Shown one piece after another: positions 7,027 to 8,009 of a stretch of 8,009 nt of DNA (position 1 is its first letter; the number at the start of each line of letters is the position of its first letter). The translations under genes and the position numbers were made by a program. This stretch comes from Synergistes sp. (GTDB taxonomy: Bacteria > Synergistota > Synergistia > Synergistales > Synergistaceae): the NCBI GenBank assembly GCA_016288355.1, contig JAEEYY010000124.1:1-8009 (forward strand), in the 5' to 3' direction. A model generated the notes under the pieces. That model was not told the DNA's origin. It ran no database searches and saw only the letters and a list, made by a program, of their open reading frames with translations.

Positions 7027-7076
7027 TACAAATCCGCATGCTGTGTTTAAATTTAGACACAGCATGCGGATTTGTA
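7027..7076. repeat. 50-bp near-perfect palindrome, candidate TetR operator and/or tetR terminator
   Basis: The 20-bp arms 7027-7046 and 7057-7076 are exact reverse complements. The 10-bp centre TTAAATTTAG continues the symmetry around 7051/7052 except for one T/G mismatch (7047/7056). The core around TGTGTTTAAATTTAGACACA has the size and symmetry of a TetR-family operator. On the - strand, the palindrome lies 66 nt past the tetR stop and runs into TATTTTGTTTTTC, so it could also fold as an intrinsic terminator. Both roles may apply. Confidence 0.85.
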
Positions 7077-7142
7077 CGAAAATTATTTCCTGTTATTGTA
7101 AAATGATGCGGTAATTTGCGGTTTTCAGCTTGCCAAGCCACT

Positions 7143-7700
7143 CTATTTAGCTGTAAATCCGGAGAGCGTGGACTCGATGCTCTGGTCGATCTTGTCCAGA
7201 AACATCTGCATCTGCTCCTGATCTCCGTCCCGCATATTGTTGGCAAACCAGTCAAACATCACGCTGATCAGGCCCACGGTGTACATATGGACGATAAAGT
7301 CCTTATCCAACTCGCTCATCACCAGATGACCGGCCCGCTGCTCCAGCATATTCCGCACCACCGGCGTAAGCCGGGTCTTCAGCCGGTTCTCCAGATAGGA
7401 GCGGCCCACGGAATTGTAGGTGTTGAGGACCAGCGTCTTGTTCTCCAGCAGATAGTAGAAGGCGGCCCAGAAAACCTCCTGCCAGTTGTCGTAGCTCGTC
7501 CGCTCCTCCAGGAGACGACGGGCGTCCTCTTCAAAGGCCCACTCCAGCAGGTCATAGATGTCTCTGAAGTTATAATAAAACGTCTGCCGATTGACGCCGC
7601 AGTCTTCTACCAACTCCTTGACGGTGATCTTGTCCAGCGGCTTGGTGTTAAGCAGCTTTTTCAGAGAATCCGCCATCAGGCCTTTTGTCGAGTGCGCCAT
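7143..7700 (-). CDS. TetR/AcrR family transcriptional regulator, DhaS-like
   Basis: A 185-residue regulator of typical TetR length. The N-terminal helix-turn-helix covers about residues 8-50: ITVKELVEDCGVNRQTFYYNFRDIYDLL is the classic TetR recognition helix block. The start MAHSTKGLMADSLKKLL and the whole N-terminus resemble DhaS-type regulators of Firmicutes. Residues ~60-185 form the all-helical ligand-binding/dimerisation domain (TYNSVGRSYLENRL, MYTVGLISVMFDWF); the ligand is unknown. It binds DNA as a dimer, most often as a repressor. The ATG at 7700 has AAGGGGG 7 nt upstream; an upstream in-frame ATG at 7793 would place the promoter inside the coding sequence and is rejected. Likely targets are the radical SAM gene downstream, through the palindrome at 7027-7076, and possibly the divergent gene beyond the right edge. 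Confidence 0.92.
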   Translation of the reverse strand: MAHSTKGLMADSLKKLLNTKPLDKITVKELVEDCGVNRQTFYYNFRDIYDLLEWAFEEDARRLLEERTSYDNWQEVFWAAFYYLLENKTLVLNTYNSVGRSYLENRLKTRLTPVVRNMLEQRAGHLVMSELDKDFIVHMYTVGLISVMFDWFANNMRDGDQEQMQMFLDKIDQSIESTLSGFTAK

Positions 7701-7730
7701 GGTCAATCCCCCTTTTTTCGGGATATACTG

Positions 7731-7759
7731 ATTATAGCACACATCTGCCTGTTTTGCAA
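7731..7759 (-). promoter_or_regulatory. Promoter of the tetR gene
   Basis: On the - strand the sequence shows -35 TTGCAA (7759-7754), a 17-bp spacer and a perfect -10 TATAAT (7736-7731), with an extended -10 TGC directly before it. The transcript would begin near 7724, about 24 nt before the chosen start codon, leaving just room for the AAGGGGG ribosome binding site. Confidence 0.75.
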
Positions 7760-8009
7760 TCAGTTTCCCCCTATATTCGTAAGATACCAGCACTTTTGGC
7801 GCTATATACCGCTCTCAGCGCTCCAAATGCCGCAAGTCTTTGCGTTTTCTCCCCGGAACAGAGGTCCGCACCTTTGCAGAACGTGAAAAATTTTTTCAAA
7901 TCTTAGGTTGTTTTACTTGCAAAGCGGATCTGACTATGATAAAATATTTCAGCATTCCGCACACCCTGTATCCTGCCGCGTCGGTGTCTGTCCCGAAATC
8001 CGGGAGAGA
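7760..8009. other. Intergenic region to the right edge, no gene seen
   Basis: Short reading frames here have no ribosome binding site or recognisable protein. The stretch holds a short A/T-rich near-palindrome (TGAAAAATTTTTTCA around 7884-7898), the outward promoter listed separately, and a weak 5-bp hairpin TCCCG/CGGGA (7991-8005) at the extreme edge. It is best read as the regulatory region between tetR and an unseen rightward gene. Confidence 0.6.
7917..7945 (+). promoter_or_regulatory. Rightward promoter for a gene outside the window
   Basis: The + strand shows -35 TTGCAA (7917-7922), a 17-bp spacer and -10 TAAAAT (7940-7945), with the extended element TGA directly before it. The layout matches the tetR promoter on the other strand: same -35 hexamer, same spacing, extended -10. 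Transcription would start near 7952 and leave the window after more than 50 nt of leader. Confidence 0.55.

Noticed and set aside
6932..7255. N-terminal extension of the radical SAM reading frame up to 7255
   Set aside because: The extension crosses the promoter and palindrome and overlaps tetR; the ribosome binding site and family-like start are at 6931.
7831..7848. Small hairpin CGCAA/TTGCG followed by TTTT on the + strand
   Set aside because: Only a 5-bp stem, and no + strand gene precedes it, so it is not supported as a terminator.

Overview
The window looks like chromosomal DNA from a fairly GC-rich anaerobic Firmicute, most likely a gut clostridium of the Oscillospiraceae type. This is inferred from four things: purine-rich AGGAG-type ribosome binding sites ahead of nearly every gene, a giant fused 2-hydroxyacyl-CoA dehydratase/activase protein of the kind found in anaerobic clostridia, a DhaS-like TetR regulator, and a low-GC intergenic stretch among GC-rich genes. 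No rRNA, tRNA, CRISPR array, transposase or phage gene was seen.

Left half (1-4520, + strand). The window opens inside a very large gene: the C-terminal ~960 residues of an acyl-CoA dehydratase activase-related protein with a fused dehydratase-like region. A strong hairpin follows its stop, and then comes a short-chain dehydrogenase/reductase (2959-3726). A 212-bp intergenic region full of hairpins and A/T runs separates this from a hexapeptide-repeat sugar O-acetyltransferase (3939-4520). A strong hairpin at 4540-4574 with T-runs on both strands closes this side and also serves the convergent genes.

Right half (4623-7700, - strand). Transcription runs right to left: a TetR/AcrR regulator (7143-7700), a 211-bp AT-rich gap holding a 50-bp near-perfect palindrome and a plausible promoter, a 458-residue radical SAM protein with a cysteine-rich C-terminus (5555-6931), an intrinsic-terminator-like hairpin, and a 281-residue predicted lipoprotein of unknown function (4623-5468). 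The last ~220 bp hold no recognisable gene but contain a good + strand promoter aimed out of the window, so TetR is probably divergent from an unseen gene.

How the genes may work together. The clearest unit is TetR plus radical SAM: the palindrome abuts the radical SAM promoter, so TetR may control that enzyme, although the same palindrome could be the tetR terminator. The radical SAM protein carries the standard CX3CX2C motif and ends in a second cluster of the same spacing, which suggests at least one auxiliary iron-sulfur cluster. Its substrate cannot be read from this window, and no precursor peptide gene was found beside it. The left-hand genes are three enzymes with no evident shared pathway.
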